Source of the DNA: a bacterium
GTDB taxonomy: Bacteria > Patescibacteriota > Minisyncoccia > Phycocordibacterales > GCA-002787175
NCBI GenBank assembly: GCA_030699905.1
Contig: JAUYKQ010000018.1
Span: forward strand, 1 to 47,460
Reading direction: 5' to 3'
DNA length: 47,460 nt
Shown here: positions 8,612 through 17,218 of the stretch, one piece after another
How positions within the stretch are numbered: position 1 is the first letter of the stretch
Layout of the letters: the number at the start of each line of letters is the position of its first letter
Translations under genes and position numbers: made by a program
Notes under the pieces: generated by a model
What the model was told of the DNA's origin: nothing
Seen by the model: the letters and a program-made list of their open reading frames with translations, nothing else
Databases searched by the model: none

Positions 8612-9826
8612 TTAAAGCACGAACATGCCGTTTTTGTAGATGACGCGCTCAGAGCCGTCTTTTAAAATCGCGGTTACAATTCGCTCTTCGGTGGAAACTA
8701 TATCCGTATGCACCGACGAGTCGTTATAGCCCATTTTTTTCCATTCTTCTTTTGTAACTTTTGACGGGTCGCCATCAAAACAGTCGTGATAGGCCTTGCC
8801 AAGCGCCAGATGAGTATTGCCGTTTGGTCCGCCCATGTTTTCGTCAAAAAGTGTCTCGGCCATGAATTTTGTAATTCTTGAAAATCGCTTATCCGTCAAT
8901 GAATATTCTCCGATTTTGTCGGCATTCTCTGTCTTTATCATCTGTTTTAGAATTTTTTCTCCCTTTTTGGCTTTTGCTTTAACCACTTTTCCTTTTTCAA
9001 ACCAAAGTTCCACTCCTTTTATCAAATTTCCGTAAACGTAAAGCGGTTCGCTAAAACGTATCCACCCTTCCGTACCCCGCCAGTCAGGTGAAGTAAAAAG
9101 CTCAAAACTTGGAATATTTCTGCCGGAACCGCCCATCCAAATTCGCTCCTTTCCCAGCTTTATTTTCAAATCCGCTGACGGCCCCTTTACGCGCAGATAT
9201 TCAGGCCGAAGGGTATTGAGTTTTTTTCTTATATTTTCCAGCTTCACGTAGACCTTCTTCCACTCAGCAACCGGGTTTTTACTGTCCAAAAAACACGCCT
9301 TTATTATTTGGTTCCAGTACTCTTTTTCCGTAAGCCCCGCTTCCTTGGCCATAGCCGGTGTGCCGTAAAGCGCTATGGTCCATGTATATAGTCCTCTGTT
9401 TTCTTTTTCATTTCGCCAATCCATATAGGGCTTAAAAGTCAGACCGCGTAGCATGATTTTCTCGGGCGGAACGCCTTTTAGCGCCTGTTTGTTCATTTCG
9501 GAAACCACAAAAAGTGAATGGTGTGCTTCTTCCACAAGACCTTTTAAAAATTTTTCAGGAAAAAAACGAAGCTGGTGCTCTTTGGCGTAAAGATAAAAAT
9601 CCCGTTCCAATGGAAGCCGTACTCCTCCGTCAGGCCGGAAATCGGAAATCACATGTCCACCCGCTTTCCACACGGCTTTTCTAAGCTCAACAAAAAGAGG
9701 TTTTGCGTACTCATAGCAAATCAAATGCACGACGTCATTTTTTTTGATGCCTTTTCCTCCGCCGAGAGCGAAATTTACCAAAACATCGGCGTATTTTTCC
9801 AAAATTTTTTGAGAAGGATGGTACAT
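8612..9826 (-). CDS. M29 family metallo-aminopeptidase (AmpS/AmpT-like)
   Basis: 404 aa from the ATG at 9826; a GTG three codons upstream (9835) is possible, but the family starts near YHPSQKILEKYADVLVNFAL. Removes N-terminal residues from peptides in the cytoplasm using two metal ions. The C-terminal half keeps the M29 pattern: GPNGNTHLALGKAYHDC (metal-binding His and Tyr region) and SVHTDIVST with the H-x-D pair, plus upstream glutamates in the central beta region (RFSEPLYVYGN). Length matches the family (about 400-410). TATCAT about 9 nt before the ATG may be the -10 box. Confidence 0.9.
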   Translation of the reverse strand: MYHPSQKILEKYADVLVNFALGGGKGIKKNDVVHLICYEYAKPLFVELRKAVWKAGGHVISDFRPDGGVRLPLERDFYLYAKEHQLRFFPEKFLKGLVEEAHHSLFVVSEMNKQALKGVPPEKIMLRGLTFKPYMDWRNEKENRGLYTWTIALYGTPAMAKEAGLTEKEYWNQIIKACFLDSKNPVAEWKKVYVKLENIRKKLNTLRPEYLRVKGPSADLKIKLGKERIWMGGSGRNIPSFELFTSPDWRGTEGWIRFSEPLYVYGNLIKGVELWFEKGKVVKAKAKKGEKILKQMIKTENADKIGEYSLTDKRFSRITKFMAETLFDENMGGPNGNTHLALGKAYHDCFDGDPSKVTKEEWKKMGYNDSSVHTDIVSTEERIVTAILKDGSERVIYKNGMFVL

Positions 9827-9905
9827 GATAGGCACATGATAAAACAGGGTCGGAAGATTATGCTTCCTTAATGCCTATCTTAACCTTTAAGATTCATTCA
9901 TACAA

Positions 9906-10808
9906 CTAAATGCGACACCTTTCCCGAAGGGCGCTTATATCTTCTTCGGTTAAAGACACGTTTTCCAAGTCCTGTTCGCCCATTAAATAGTACATGACCG
10001 AACGAGGGTCCTCCACATGGTCCAAACCGAGCGCGTGCCCCAGTTCATGAACCAGAACCAAAGTCAGATTGGACATATCGTCAAATTGAAAAATATTTAT
10101 TTCCCGACCGTTGTATTCGCCTTGACTGAATTCTCTGGACGAACCGTGTTCTGATTGATAGGTCTTTACTCCAACATTGTATTGCCCCACCAAAGAGTTT
10201 CCTTGAGCGCTTAGCCGGTTTAGTTCTCTGGCAAAAGAATTTATACTTACTCTCTGCGCTTCCAAAGAAACGGCTAACTGACGCAGTTCTTTTTCTTCCT
10301 GCTCCAGTCGCTCGTAGACGTCTTGTGGCGCTCCTCCTCGCCTGTTCCACATCTCTACTTCACTGTTGAAAGAAGAAATCCTCCTCTCGTACTCGTCTGC
10401 CGACGTCTTGTAAGCGGAAAGTTCCTTTTCATACAGCGCCTGCGATTTTGACTGTTCGTGACTGAGCGACAGGTAAGTGTTTTCAAGCATTTCAAGTTCG
10501 TTCCTTTTTCTTTCTTCTTCTATGGCCAAACGCTGTCTTTCGTCAAAAATAAGATTGACCTTAAAATCGGCTTGCTCCACCAATTGAAACAAATTCACGT
10601 TGAAAGCGTCTTCCCAGACACCTTCCGCTTCAAGGAGGGCAAAGGTGAAATCCGACTCTGTTATGCCGAAACGGCTGTCAAATTGTCCCAAAGAATATTT
10701 CAGCGTTTTCTCGCAAACAGTGGGTCCGATAATTTCGGCGTTGCGCAAGATGACATAAGAGACACCGACTGAAAGAATTATGAAAATAATGCTAAAAAAT
10801 TTTTTCAT
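9906..10808 (-). CDS. Membrane-anchored matrixin-like zinc protease (M10-like)
   Basis: 300 aa. One N-terminal membrane segment (about 5-22) and then a long charged coiled coil (about 85-205), followed by a C-terminal protease domain. The metzincin signature HELGHALGLDH (about 254-264) supplies three His ligands and the catalytic Glu, and SVMYYLM (about 272-278) is the Met-turn. A signal-anchor topology puts the catalytic domain outside the cell. The start codon is only 2 bp from the stop of the YihY gene, so the two are probably co-transcribed. The coiled coil between anchor and protease is unusual for matrixins; substrates unknown. Confidence 0.85.
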   Translation of the reverse strand: MKKFFSIIFIILSVGVSYVILRNAEIIGPTVCEKTLKYSLGQFDSRFGITESDFTFALLEAEGVWEDAFNVNLFQLVEQADFKVNLIFDERQRLAIEEERKRNELEMLENTYLSLSHEQSKSQALYEKELSAYKTSADEYERRISSFNSEVEMWNRRGGAPQDVYERLEQEEKELRQLAVSLEAQRVSINSFARELNRLSAQGNSLVGQYNVGVKTYQSEHGSSREFSQGEYNGREINIFQFDDMSNLTLVLVHELGHALGLDHVEDPRSVMYYLMGEQDLENVSLTEEDISALRERCRI

Positions 10809-10809
10809 T

Positions 10810-11619
10810 TTACTTGGCCTTTGCTAAAAGAGCGCCGACGAACGCAGACAGAATGGCATAATATACCCATATAAGTGCGACCAAAAGAAATTCAGCGGCT
10901 CCGTATATGGAAACAGTGGTGCTCCACTGCAAAAACAGCGAAATAATATAATTTAGAAAAGTAACGCAAGCGGCCGCAGTCAGACCGCCGTAAAAACACT
11001 GAAGCCACCCAATATCCGATACGGAAGCCAGCCGATAAACCACGGTAAACAAAAGACCGAGAGCAAGAAAACTCATCGCGAACTGAGCCGTTATAAAAAG
11101 AGCATCCGGCAAAAATGTCAAAACCTCGTGGGAAAACTGAACCAGAAGAGGTACTGTTATGTTGAACACGGATAGCGAGAAAAATAAAATTATCACGGCC
11201 ACCATGAAGACAACGGAAAGTCCGTGTGTTTTAATGGTTCGCTTCAGCGGGTCTCTTTCATGTATTTCATAGGAGAACAAATCAAAAAAACTTTGTCTGG
11301 CGTGATGAAAGAAACGAGCAATTCCAAATACGAGAATTATCGCGGATATGCTCGTCAGAGTGATATTTTGTTCAACAGAGGCCAGCCGGTCAATCATGGT
11401 TTGGAAAAAAACTACGGCGCTTTCTCCAAAACGCGACATTACATAGCCGGAAACAGCGTCTCTGACAAGAGTGTTTTCAATGAAAAGATTGCCGATTGAA
11501 ACGGCGATGATGAGAAGAGGAGCGAGAGCGAACATGGCGTAATAAGCCAGCGAGGCGGCTCGCAAAGTTATCTTCTCATTTCTTGCCATTTCAATAATGA
11601 GACGGATTTTTTGGGGCAT
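10810..11619 (-). CDS. YihY/BrkB family inner membrane protein
   Basis: 269 aa with about six membrane helices. The N-terminus RAASLAYYAMFALAPLLIIA is the family hallmark (the usual A-x-x-L-x-Y-x-x-x-x-x-l-f-P segment), and the C-terminal half has the conserved YGAAEFLLVALIWVYYAILS helix. Length fits UPF0761. The family has been linked to tRNA processing (the old RNase BN name) but this is disputed; treat as membrane protein of unclear role. TATATT lies 7 nt before the ATG, pointing to a leaderless start. First gene of a pair with the matrixin-like protease. Confidence 0.88.
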   Translation of the reverse strand: MPQKIRLIIEMARNEKITLRAASLAYYAMFALAPLLIIAVSIGNLFIENTLVRDAVSGYVMSRFGESAVVFFQTMIDRLASVEQNITLTSISAIILVFGIARFFHHARQSFFDLFSYEIHERDPLKRTIKTHGLSVVFMVAVIILFFSLSVFNITVPLLVQFSHEVLTFLPDALFITAQFAMSFLALGLLFTVVYRLASVSDIGWLQCFYGGLTAAACVTFLNYIISLFLQWSTTVSIYGAAEFLLVALIWVYYAILSAFVGALLAKAK

Positions 11620-11664
11620 GGGTATAAATATATCACGACCAGTAACGTGGATATTAACACCGAA

Positions 11665-11694
11665 CCCGCCCTTTCGCCAAGGCGAAAGGGCGGG
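11665..11694. repeat. 14-bp-stem GC-rich hairpin
   Basis: CCCGCCCTTTCGCC and its exact complement separated by AA, between the YihY start and the stop of the secreted PG-binding gene. No T-tract follows, so a classical terminator is not certain. Confidence 0.6.
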
Positions 11695-11730
11695 CGGGTC
11701 ACTATGCCATATAGAACGGAGACATTTGTT

Positions 11731-12786
11731 TTAGTTCGTTATTGTCTGCGTTGTTCCAAAAACAGGCAGTGTTCCTCCCACCGACGTTCCGAAAGGAACA
11801 GTGACAGAAAGGACTCTAAGGCCTCCGCTTTGACCGACAGAACCGGCAAGATTGCTTGTGGGGATACCCGTTACCGTAAAAGTTCTGGATTGTCCGGCCG
11901 GAATCGTGACACTCTGGCCTATGACAGTCACGCCATTGGTTCCAAGTGTACCTCCCAGTCCGATCTGGTTACCATTCTCGTCAAGCAGTATCACTCTTGC
12001 GAATGTGAAATTCGGCAGTGAGCCGGTTTTTTCAACCACAAAGTTGTTTATCGTTACCTCTGAATTTGCTCCGGCTGACAAAGTGACACGGGTGAAAGGC
12101 ACGTGAGCGCCGTCGCCTCTTATGGATGTGGCATTCGGCTGTGAAGGAACACTAACGGTTAGAAAAGGACTGCTTAAAGGAACGCCCGCCACGAAGCCGA
12201 CATAGTCGTTGGCGATAAGAGAATTCAATTTATTCTGTGTGCTTACGTCCACAATGCCGTAGCCACTAAACAGTCCGAATGGCGACAGAAGCTCTGAACG
12301 GAAATATTCCTGGAAACGAGCTACCGCGTTTTCCGTCAGTGAACCGAAAAAACGAGTTTCGTTGCCCGGCGAACCGGGACCGGAAGACACGATACGAGTG
12401 GAGGAGTTTACGTTTAGTATTCTCTGAAGATAGAGAACGTCGTCTCCCACTGCCCCTTGGCTCAAATACCTGTTGAATCTAAACCCTGTGGGAACTATCG
12501 GAAATTCGCCCCCTCCGACGGCGTCTCCGCCTCCTCCACTGTTAATTCCCACGCGCAGGGAAGCTATTTGCGCCATAAATGTGTCAAAGACGGATAGCAT
12601 GGCATTTATTTTGGCTTCAAGCTCCGCGTATGTCTGGGCTTCGGCTTTTGGAGCGAGTAACGGACTTCCGAGTACCGCCATGAAAAACGCGACCGACAGT
12701 ATTGCCACTGCCGCCTTTTTCCCGAAATTCTTGGAATTTTGTCTTTTTTCCCGAGTGGAATTCAAAAATGCTGAAATTTTTTTCAT
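11731..12786 (-). CDS. Secreted protein with peptidoglycan-binding domain
   Basis: 351 aa. Positively charged N-terminus and a hydrophobic signal (about 22-50, ending PKAEA), a coiled stretch (ELEAKINAMLSVFDTFMAQI), then a PG_binding_1-like domain (about 105-190: LSQGAVGDDVLYLQRILN ... NETRFFGSLTENAVARFQ) that holds the protein to murein. The C-terminal part (about 205-351) is beta-rich, Gly/Thr/Val-rich and looks like an immunoglobulin-like sandwich. It resembles the first domain of the giant protein at 1-5037. Cell-wall structural or adhesive role inferred; family-level function unknown. Confidence 0.82.
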   Translation of the reverse strand: MKKISAFLNSTREKRQNSKNFGKKAAVAILSVAFFMAVLGSPLLAPKAEAQTYAELEAKINAMLSVFDTFMAQIASLRVGINSGGGGDAVGGGEFPIVPTGFRFNRYLSQGAVGDDVLYLQRILNVNSSTRIVSSGPGSPGNETRFFGSLTENAVARFQEYFRSELLSPFGLFSGYGIVDVSTQNKLNSLIANDYVGFVAGVPLSSPFLTVSVPSQPNATSIRGDGAHVPFTRVTLSAGANSEVTINNFVVEKTGSLPNFTFARVILLDENGNQIGLGGTLGTNGVTVIGQSVTIPAGQSRTFTVTGIPTSNLAGSVGQSGGLRVLSVTVPFGTSVGGTLPVFGTTQTITN

Positions 12787-13025
12787 AGTTTTGTTAAAAA
12801 TTAGATAATTGATTTAATCGACCCTTGTGGCCGGATCTATTGGGTAAAATAGAACTTGGCCACATATTTAATAATGTCTATGTTTATAGTACGACTAAGT
12901 TATGAGGTAGCAGTGAACGAGCGCCTTCGTATTTCACCAAGTGTTCATGAATTTGAAAGAAGATGTTATAGTTGAAATGTTCGCAAAGTAACTGATTTTA
13001 ATTACAAAATAACAGAATTTAACTT

Positions 13026-13397
13026 ATGGAGACAACCATTTTGCTTGTCGGAAACGTTATTTTCGGGGGATATTTCTTTTTAATGGGTATCAATCACTTT
13101 TTAAAGTCGGACATGCTTTCCGGCTACGCCTCTTCAAAAGGCGTACCGTTTCCGAAAACAGCCAATATTTTGGCAGGGCTTTTTTTGACTTTGGGTGGCC
13201 TTGGGATCGTGGCAGGACTTTACATTGTCCTCTCTTCAATATTGCTTATCGTATTTTTGATAGCAGTCAACTTCATGATTCATTCTTTTTGGAAAAACAA
13301 AAATGCTGATGAAAAGGCGTCTGACCTTCAGCATTTTTTGAAAAACACCGCCCTTATCGGAGCGCTACTGGCGCTCATCGCGAGAGTGATGATGTAA
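13026..13397 (+). CDS. DoxX-like membrane protein
   Basis: 123 aa with four membrane helices. FLMGINHFLKSDMLSGYASSKGVPFP carries the DoxX pattern (an N-H in the first helix and a conserved loop before helix two); shown here only for positions about 19-45. The family is loosely tied to redox reactions and thiosulfate or quinone metabolism, but its function in this lineage is unknown. The preceding 240 bp (12787-13025) hold a possible promoter (TTGAAA near 12953, TATAGT near 12968). The MITE-like element begins right at the stop codon. Confidence 0.75.
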   Translation: METTILLVGNVIFGGYFFLMGINHFLKSDMLSGYASSKGVPFPKTANILAGLFLTLGGLGIVAGLYIVLSSILLIVFLIAVNFMIHSFWKNKNADEKASDLQHFLKNTALIGALLALIARVMM

Positions 13398-13542
13398 TAC
13401 TGTGAATTGCTAAATATTTGCTTCCCCCCCCACGAGGGAAAGCTCCCAAAAAAGTGACCGCTCCAAGGGCGCTTGCCCGGTCTTAGTCACTTTTTTGTGA
13501 CTTTCCTCGTGGGGGGCGCCTGTCGTATTTCGCAATTCAAAG
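13397..13542 (-). mobile_element. MITE-like inverted-repeat element, copy 1
   Basis: About 146 bp; its reverse complement aligns along nearly its whole length with 15268-15417. Terminal inverted repeats of the TTACGAAA / TTTCGTAA type are preserved imperfectly; inside are poly-C CACGAGGAAAG and its complement, a GTCAC/GTGAC stem and GACCG...CGGTC. No coding capacity. It abuts the DoxX stop codon. Confidence 0.7.
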
Positions 13543-13545
13543 ATA

Positions 13546-13580
13546 AAAACACAGCCCGCGCTTCGCGCGGGCTGTGTTTT
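13546..13580. terminator. Strong bidirectional terminator
   Basis: Perfect stem AAAACACAGCCCGCGC / GCGCGGGCTGTGTTTT around a TTC loop. It can end both the DoxX transcript and the minus-strand gene at 13612-13995. Confidence 0.8.
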
Positions 13581-13611
13581 TAAATTTCTCTCTCACATCG
13601 CAAACTAACCG

Positions 13612-13995
13612 CTATACCCAGAAAGTAGACAGTACCAAAACCGCTCCCACAAGAAAGTACGCCACTCCTATCATGTAGTAGGCGCTTTGCTTATGGAAGA
13701 GCGACGCCGTGTTTCTTAAGGCCCTTTGAGAAGCGAACATATAGAAAACCCCTTCAATCAAAAGAATCCACGCCAACGCGGATACTACCGAAGCCAAAGG
13801 TGAATCCCAAACATTGTGAAAAAGCACCAAGAGAACGCCTCCCACTATTTCCGCTATACCCACCAAATAGATGAGAGCGCGGCTGCCGAACATTTCGTCA
13901 AATATTTTTACAGTCATCTTGCGCTTTATGAGCATACCCGAACCGATAACCAGAGAAAACAGTCCCATAAATTGCGCCAAAAAAACAGTGTCCAT
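13612..13995 (-). CDS. Small four-helix membrane protein
   Basis: 127 aa with four hydrophobic segments: FMGLFSLVIGSGMLI (about 9-24), YLVGIAEIVGGVLLVLF, VVSALAWILLIEGVFYMF and YYMIGVAYFLVGAVLVLSTF. The Gly-rich second helix and overall plan resemble DoxX-like or DUF-type small integral membrane proteins, but I cannot name the family. Lies between the two copies of the MITE-like element. No ribosome-binding site is obvious. Confidence 0.7.
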   Translation of the reverse strand: MDTVFLAQFMGLFSLVIGSGMLIKRKMTVKIFDEMFGSRALIYLVGIAEIVGGVLLVLFHNVWDSPLASVVSALAWILLIEGVFYMFASQRALRNTASLFHKQSAYYMIGVAYFLVGAVLVLSTFWV

Positions 13996-14134
13996 AAAAT
14001 TTGTTGCCAGATTACGTTAATAATTAAAACGACATTTTTTAACCTTGATATAATTATACAATAAGCGTCAATAGTCCACAATTTAAAACTGTGGATTAAC
14101 ACGGGTACGAATTGGTGAAAAAACCATCGGCCTC

Positions 14135-15262
14135 TTATCTGAAAATTTCAGGATTGATTTTTAAAATCCTGTCGTCTCCACTTCCGGGAGTTCCTCTGCC
14201 GTCCGTGTTGCTCGTGCTTATATATAGAAATCCATCGTCCCCCATTCTTGCCATTCGCACGCGCCCATATTCTTCCCGAAAATGAATTTTGAGTTCAGGT
14301 TTGCTTGTGGCGCTTAAAACCGCTTCAAAAAGAGCTTCTCCGCGAAGCCCGCCGAAAAATATGCTTCCATCATAATAGGTGGCCGACGCGGGCGCCCAAG
14401 TATAGTCGGAACCGGAATGTAAAACCGGCGCATTCATCCCTTCTTTGCGCTCGTCCCCTTGAATTGTCGGCCAGCCGTAATTGCCTCCTTTTTCTATAAT
14501 ATTCAACTCGTCAAAACCCGAGAGAGCTCCGGAACGGCCGTGTTCCGTGCTCCAAAGCCGTCCCTCCCCGTCCCAGACGAGACCTTGCGGATTTCTGTGT
14601 CCGTAACTCCAAACGGCGTTCCCAAAAGGGTTGTCGGCAGCAGTGGCGCCATCGTCGTTTAAACGCAAAATTTTTCCGGCAAGAGAATTTTTATTTTGGG
14701 CGAGGCCGGCATTGCCGGCGTCTCCGGTTGTAATATACAAAAATCCGTCCGGACCAAATTCAATCCTTCCTCCGTCATGGTAAGAGGCGCCGGGAATTCC
14801 GGAGAGAATCACTTCCCTGCCCGAAAGTTCGTCATTTTCAAAACGATATCTCTCCACGCGATTTTCAATTTGTCCGCCAACCTGCGAGGTGAAGTAAAGA
14901 TAGACGAAGCGGTTTTGTGAGAAGTCCGGATGAAGAGCTATGCCCAAAAGACCGCCTTCGCCGATATGTCGCACGCCCGAAATTTCATAACGCCTTTGGC
15001 CGTCCCCGATTCGCAAAAGCGTGCCGGGCCGTTCTGTCACCAAAAAATCACCTTCCGGCAGAAAAGCCATATCCCATGGAACCTTCAGCCCTGTCGCCAC
15101 TTCTTCCACGTCTTCCGACTGTTTTCCTTTCATATCCGTAACCGCGACATCTTTCGGCGGACTCTGCGAAGCAAAGAAAAACTTTTTTAAATCATCGCCA
15201 AAAAACACTCCGGATAAAACTACAACCAAAACCGCTATTGCAATGGCAATACTTTTTTTCAT
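14135..15262 (-). CDS. PQQ-dependent sugar dehydrogenase-like beta-propeller (Asd/YliI type)
   Basis: 375 aa. N-terminal signal-anchor (about 5-24), then a GSDH-family six-blade propeller. Signatures: VATGLKVPWDMAFLPEGD (start of blade 1), LLGIALHPDF, YLYFTSQ, HDGGRIEFGPDGFLYITTGD (catalytic His region and Ca2+/PQQ loop), AGKILRL, YGHRNPQGLVWD, STEHGRSG and ELNIIEKGGNYGWP. In the family these residues bind PQQ and oxidise aldoses to lactones outside the membrane. No PQQ synthesis gene is present here, so the cofactor would have to be taken up, or the protein may have another propeller role. Confidence 0.9.
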   Translation of the reverse strand: MKKSIAIAIAVLVVVLSGVFFGDDLKKFFFASQSPPKDVAVTDMKGKQSEDVEEVATGLKVPWDMAFLPEGDFLVTERPGTLLRIGDGQRRYEISGVRHIGEGGLLGIALHPDFSQNRFVYLYFTSQVGGQIENRVERYRFENDELSGREVILSGIPGASYHDGGRIEFGPDGFLYITTGDAGNAGLAQNKNSLAGKILRLNDDGATAADNPFGNAVWSYGHRNPQGLVWDGEGRLWSTEHGRSGALSGFDELNIIEKGGNYGWPTIQGDERKEGMNAPVLHSGSDYTWAPASATYYDGSIFFGGLRGEALFEAVLSATSKPELKIHFREEYGRVRMARMGDDGFLYISTSNTDGRGTPGSGDDRILKINPEIFR

Positions 15263-15267
15263 ATTTT

Positions 15268-15417
15268 CTTTGAGTTACGAAATACGGCAAGCACGCCCCC
15301 ACGAGGAAAGTCACAGAAAAGTGACTAAGACCGGGCAAGCGCCCTTGGAGCGGTCACTTTTTTGGGAGCTTTCCGAGTGGGGGGGCATGAAACAGATGTT
15401 TCGTAATTGACAGTATT
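15268..15417 (+). mobile_element. MITE-like inverted-repeat element, copy 2
   Basis: About 150 bp, aligns with the reverse complement of 13397-13542 with a few substitutions and short gaps in homopolymers. TTACGAAAT near 15276 pairs with GTTTCGTAA near 15399, and CCCCCACGAGGAAAG with its near-complement further in. The AGTGAC/GTCACT stem followed by T6 could act as a terminator. Confidence 0.7.
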
Positions 15418-15489
15418 TATCAAATTCTTAAAATCCGCGACGATTGCCGGACAATATTTATTTTAAGTACTCAACTTATTCTTTTCTCT

Positions 15490-16056
15490 CTACTCCTGGT
15501 CTATTACAAAAAATATCGGAATCTCAAGCGCATCGTCGTTTTCAGAAAGGTCGGAAGGGTTGGCCTTTTGCAAAATCAAAGCCCCTCTGTTTGAATAGTT
15601 TCCCCTGATTTGCGAGATGTCAAATTCCACTTCCGCCTCAAACGGCACAAAATCAGTGGTCATCCATTCGCCTAAAGAAGTGGCGTATCCCTCCCCTATT
15701 ATAAGTCCATCCCAATCCACGACAGAAATCGGAAAATTGGCTTCAAAAAACCACGTGCCTCTCGCTTCTCCTGTTATCTTCACGGGACTTGTTATTTCCG
15801 TGCTTGGCCGAGGGCTTGTCAGACGGATAAAATCCATTTTTTCAATTAAATTGCCGACATTTTCCACGAACAAGTTACCCTCACTGTCGCGACATTGCCT
15901 TGGATAGCTTTCCATTATGGGAAATCCCGCGTTCGCGCATTCTTCAAATGAAGTTACGGTCACCTGTGGCTCTTCCCTCTCCGTATCTTTTACATAAATC
16001 CAATATCCGAGTCCCAAAAGCGCCACAATCCCCAAAATAAGAATAGTTTTTTTCAT
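15490..16056 (-). CDS. Membrane-anchored Gmad2-domain protein
   Basis: 188 aa. N-terminal membrane anchor (about 4-21), a short Cys-bearing segment (FEECANAGFPIMESYPRQC, about 36-54) seen often before Gmad2 domains in Patescibacteria, then an immunoglobulin-like Gmad2 domain (about 78-188): IRLTSPRPSTEITSPVKITG, WFFEANFPISVVDWDG, and GALILQKANPSDLSENDD. Gmad2 is known from spore germination proteins, where it is a binding module; here it is an extracellular module of unknown partner. Confidence 0.82.
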   Translation of the reverse strand: MKKTILILGIVALLGLGYWIYVKDTEREEPQVTVTSFEECANAGFPIMESYPRQCRDSEGNLFVENVGNLIEKMDFIRLTSPRPSTEITSPVKITGEARGTWFFEANFPISVVDWDGLIIGEGYATSLGEWMTTDFVPFEAEVEFDISQIRGNYSNRGALILQKANPSDLSENDDALEIPIFFVIDQE

Positions 16057-16557
16057 TTTTTTAATTAATTATCCAATAAAGAGCTGTTAAATTTTAAATC
16101 TCACAAATCAATAAAAATATTGATAAAGGTAATAGAAATAATATTTTCTAAATTTCAGTGGCACGGCATTACATAAACACCACAACGAAAGAAACGCCTG
16201 CTTGGCTTGTTGGCATTATACCACATATTCACATATTATTTTCCTCCCCACTGCACGCATTCTGTCCACTCGGCATCTTCGTTTTAAAAAACCGCCGCTT
16301 CAACATACAAAGTATGAGAAGCGGCGGCCCAACTTGAAGCCCTTTTACCCTTTTCCTAGTGTGTGGCCAAGAATTCCTCCTCTTTACAAAGGATAACACA
16401 AAAAAACACGCGAAGGAAGGGTCGATAACATAATTTTCTTTCGCGAGTTATGAAGATTTCCACATTTCAAGTTTAACAATATTAATAACTATAATATAAT
16501 TAAAGTGAATGAATTTCAACTCCGAAACAGAGTATATCAACGATTTTATAAGATAAA
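16057..16557. other. Intergenic region with minus-strand hairpin
   Basis: No gene seen in about 500 bp. A strong hairpin lies at 16292-16327 (CCGCCGCTTC / GAAGCGGCGG) with a T6 run on its minus-strand side, so it terminates minus-strand transcription although no minus-strand gene is evident to its right until the tRNA-Gln. At the right end a TATAAG box (16547-16552) sits 5 nt before the first pseudopilin ATG. Confidence 0.55.
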
Positions 16558-17130
16558 ATGAAACATCACAGTCACAAAGCGGGTTTTACATTGGTAGAGC
16601 TTCTGGTGGTGATATCCGTAATCGGCCTGCTTTCGTCCGTGGTTCTTGCGAGTATAGAGGGCACCAGGGCGAAAGCGCGCGATACCGTACGCATTCAAAC
16701 GTTTTCCCAGTTGGAAACAGCGCTAGCTCTTTATCACGACAGGCATGGTGTTTACCCCTGCGGTGACAACAACGGAAGATACGACTCTTCCGTAAGCGCT
16801 GGTTTTATAAACGGCGCGGGAGAGGACCAAGACAGTTGCACAGGAGGTCCATTGACCGGGCTTTTTGAAGAGGGCTTCTTTGTAGAGTGGATAAAAGACC
16901 CGATAAACTCGCAACCGCAAGGATGGTTTTATTTTTACCAACTGCCCGATATAACAGCTCCTGACCACCGACAAAGTTATGTTCTATACACGCGTCTGGA
17001 AAGTACTCCGAAATTGATGAAAGAAGACGGCGGCAAATGTGATAATTTTTACGAAGTAGGTCCGGATGCCGGATTGGTAGACCTGATTTTCGTAGTAGTG
17101 GTTCCATATTTTGGAGTACCTTGCAATTAG
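16558..17130 (+). CDS. Type IV pseudopilin/GspG-like protein 1
   Basis: 190 aa. Class III prepilin leader: short basic N-terminus, cleavage after Gly in HKAGFTLVELLVVISVIG with Phe +1 and Glu +5, then one hydrophobic helix (about 10-30). KARDTVRIQTFSQLETALALYHDRHGVYPC is the usual pilin alpha1-C segment leading into a Cys-bearing globular domain (shown: positions about 41-70). Assembled by a type II secretion/type IV pilus machine; with DprA in this window, DNA uptake is a reasonable guess. Followed 88 bp later by a close paralogue with duplicated upstream sequence. -10 box 5 nt before the ATG. Confidence 0.88.
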   Translation: MKHHSHKAGFTLVELLVVISVIGLLSSVVLASIEGTRAKARDTVRIQTFSQLETALALYHDRHGVYPCGDNNGRYDSSVSAGFINGAGEDQDSCTGGPLTGLFEEGFFVEWIKDPINSQPQGWFYFYQLPDITAPDHRQSYVLYTRLESTPKLMKEDGGKCDNFYEVGPDAGLVDLIFVVVVPYFGVPCN

Positions 17131-17218
17131 CATTCCTGTCAGCTTTCTAAGGTTATCTTGAAAAAGTCAATGAATTTCAACTCCAAAACAGAGCATATTA
17201 GTGCTACTATAGTATAAA

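Noticed and set aside
16292-16327. Terminator for the Gmad2 gene
   Set aside because: It lies upstream of that gene's start, not after its stop, so it cannot end its transcript.
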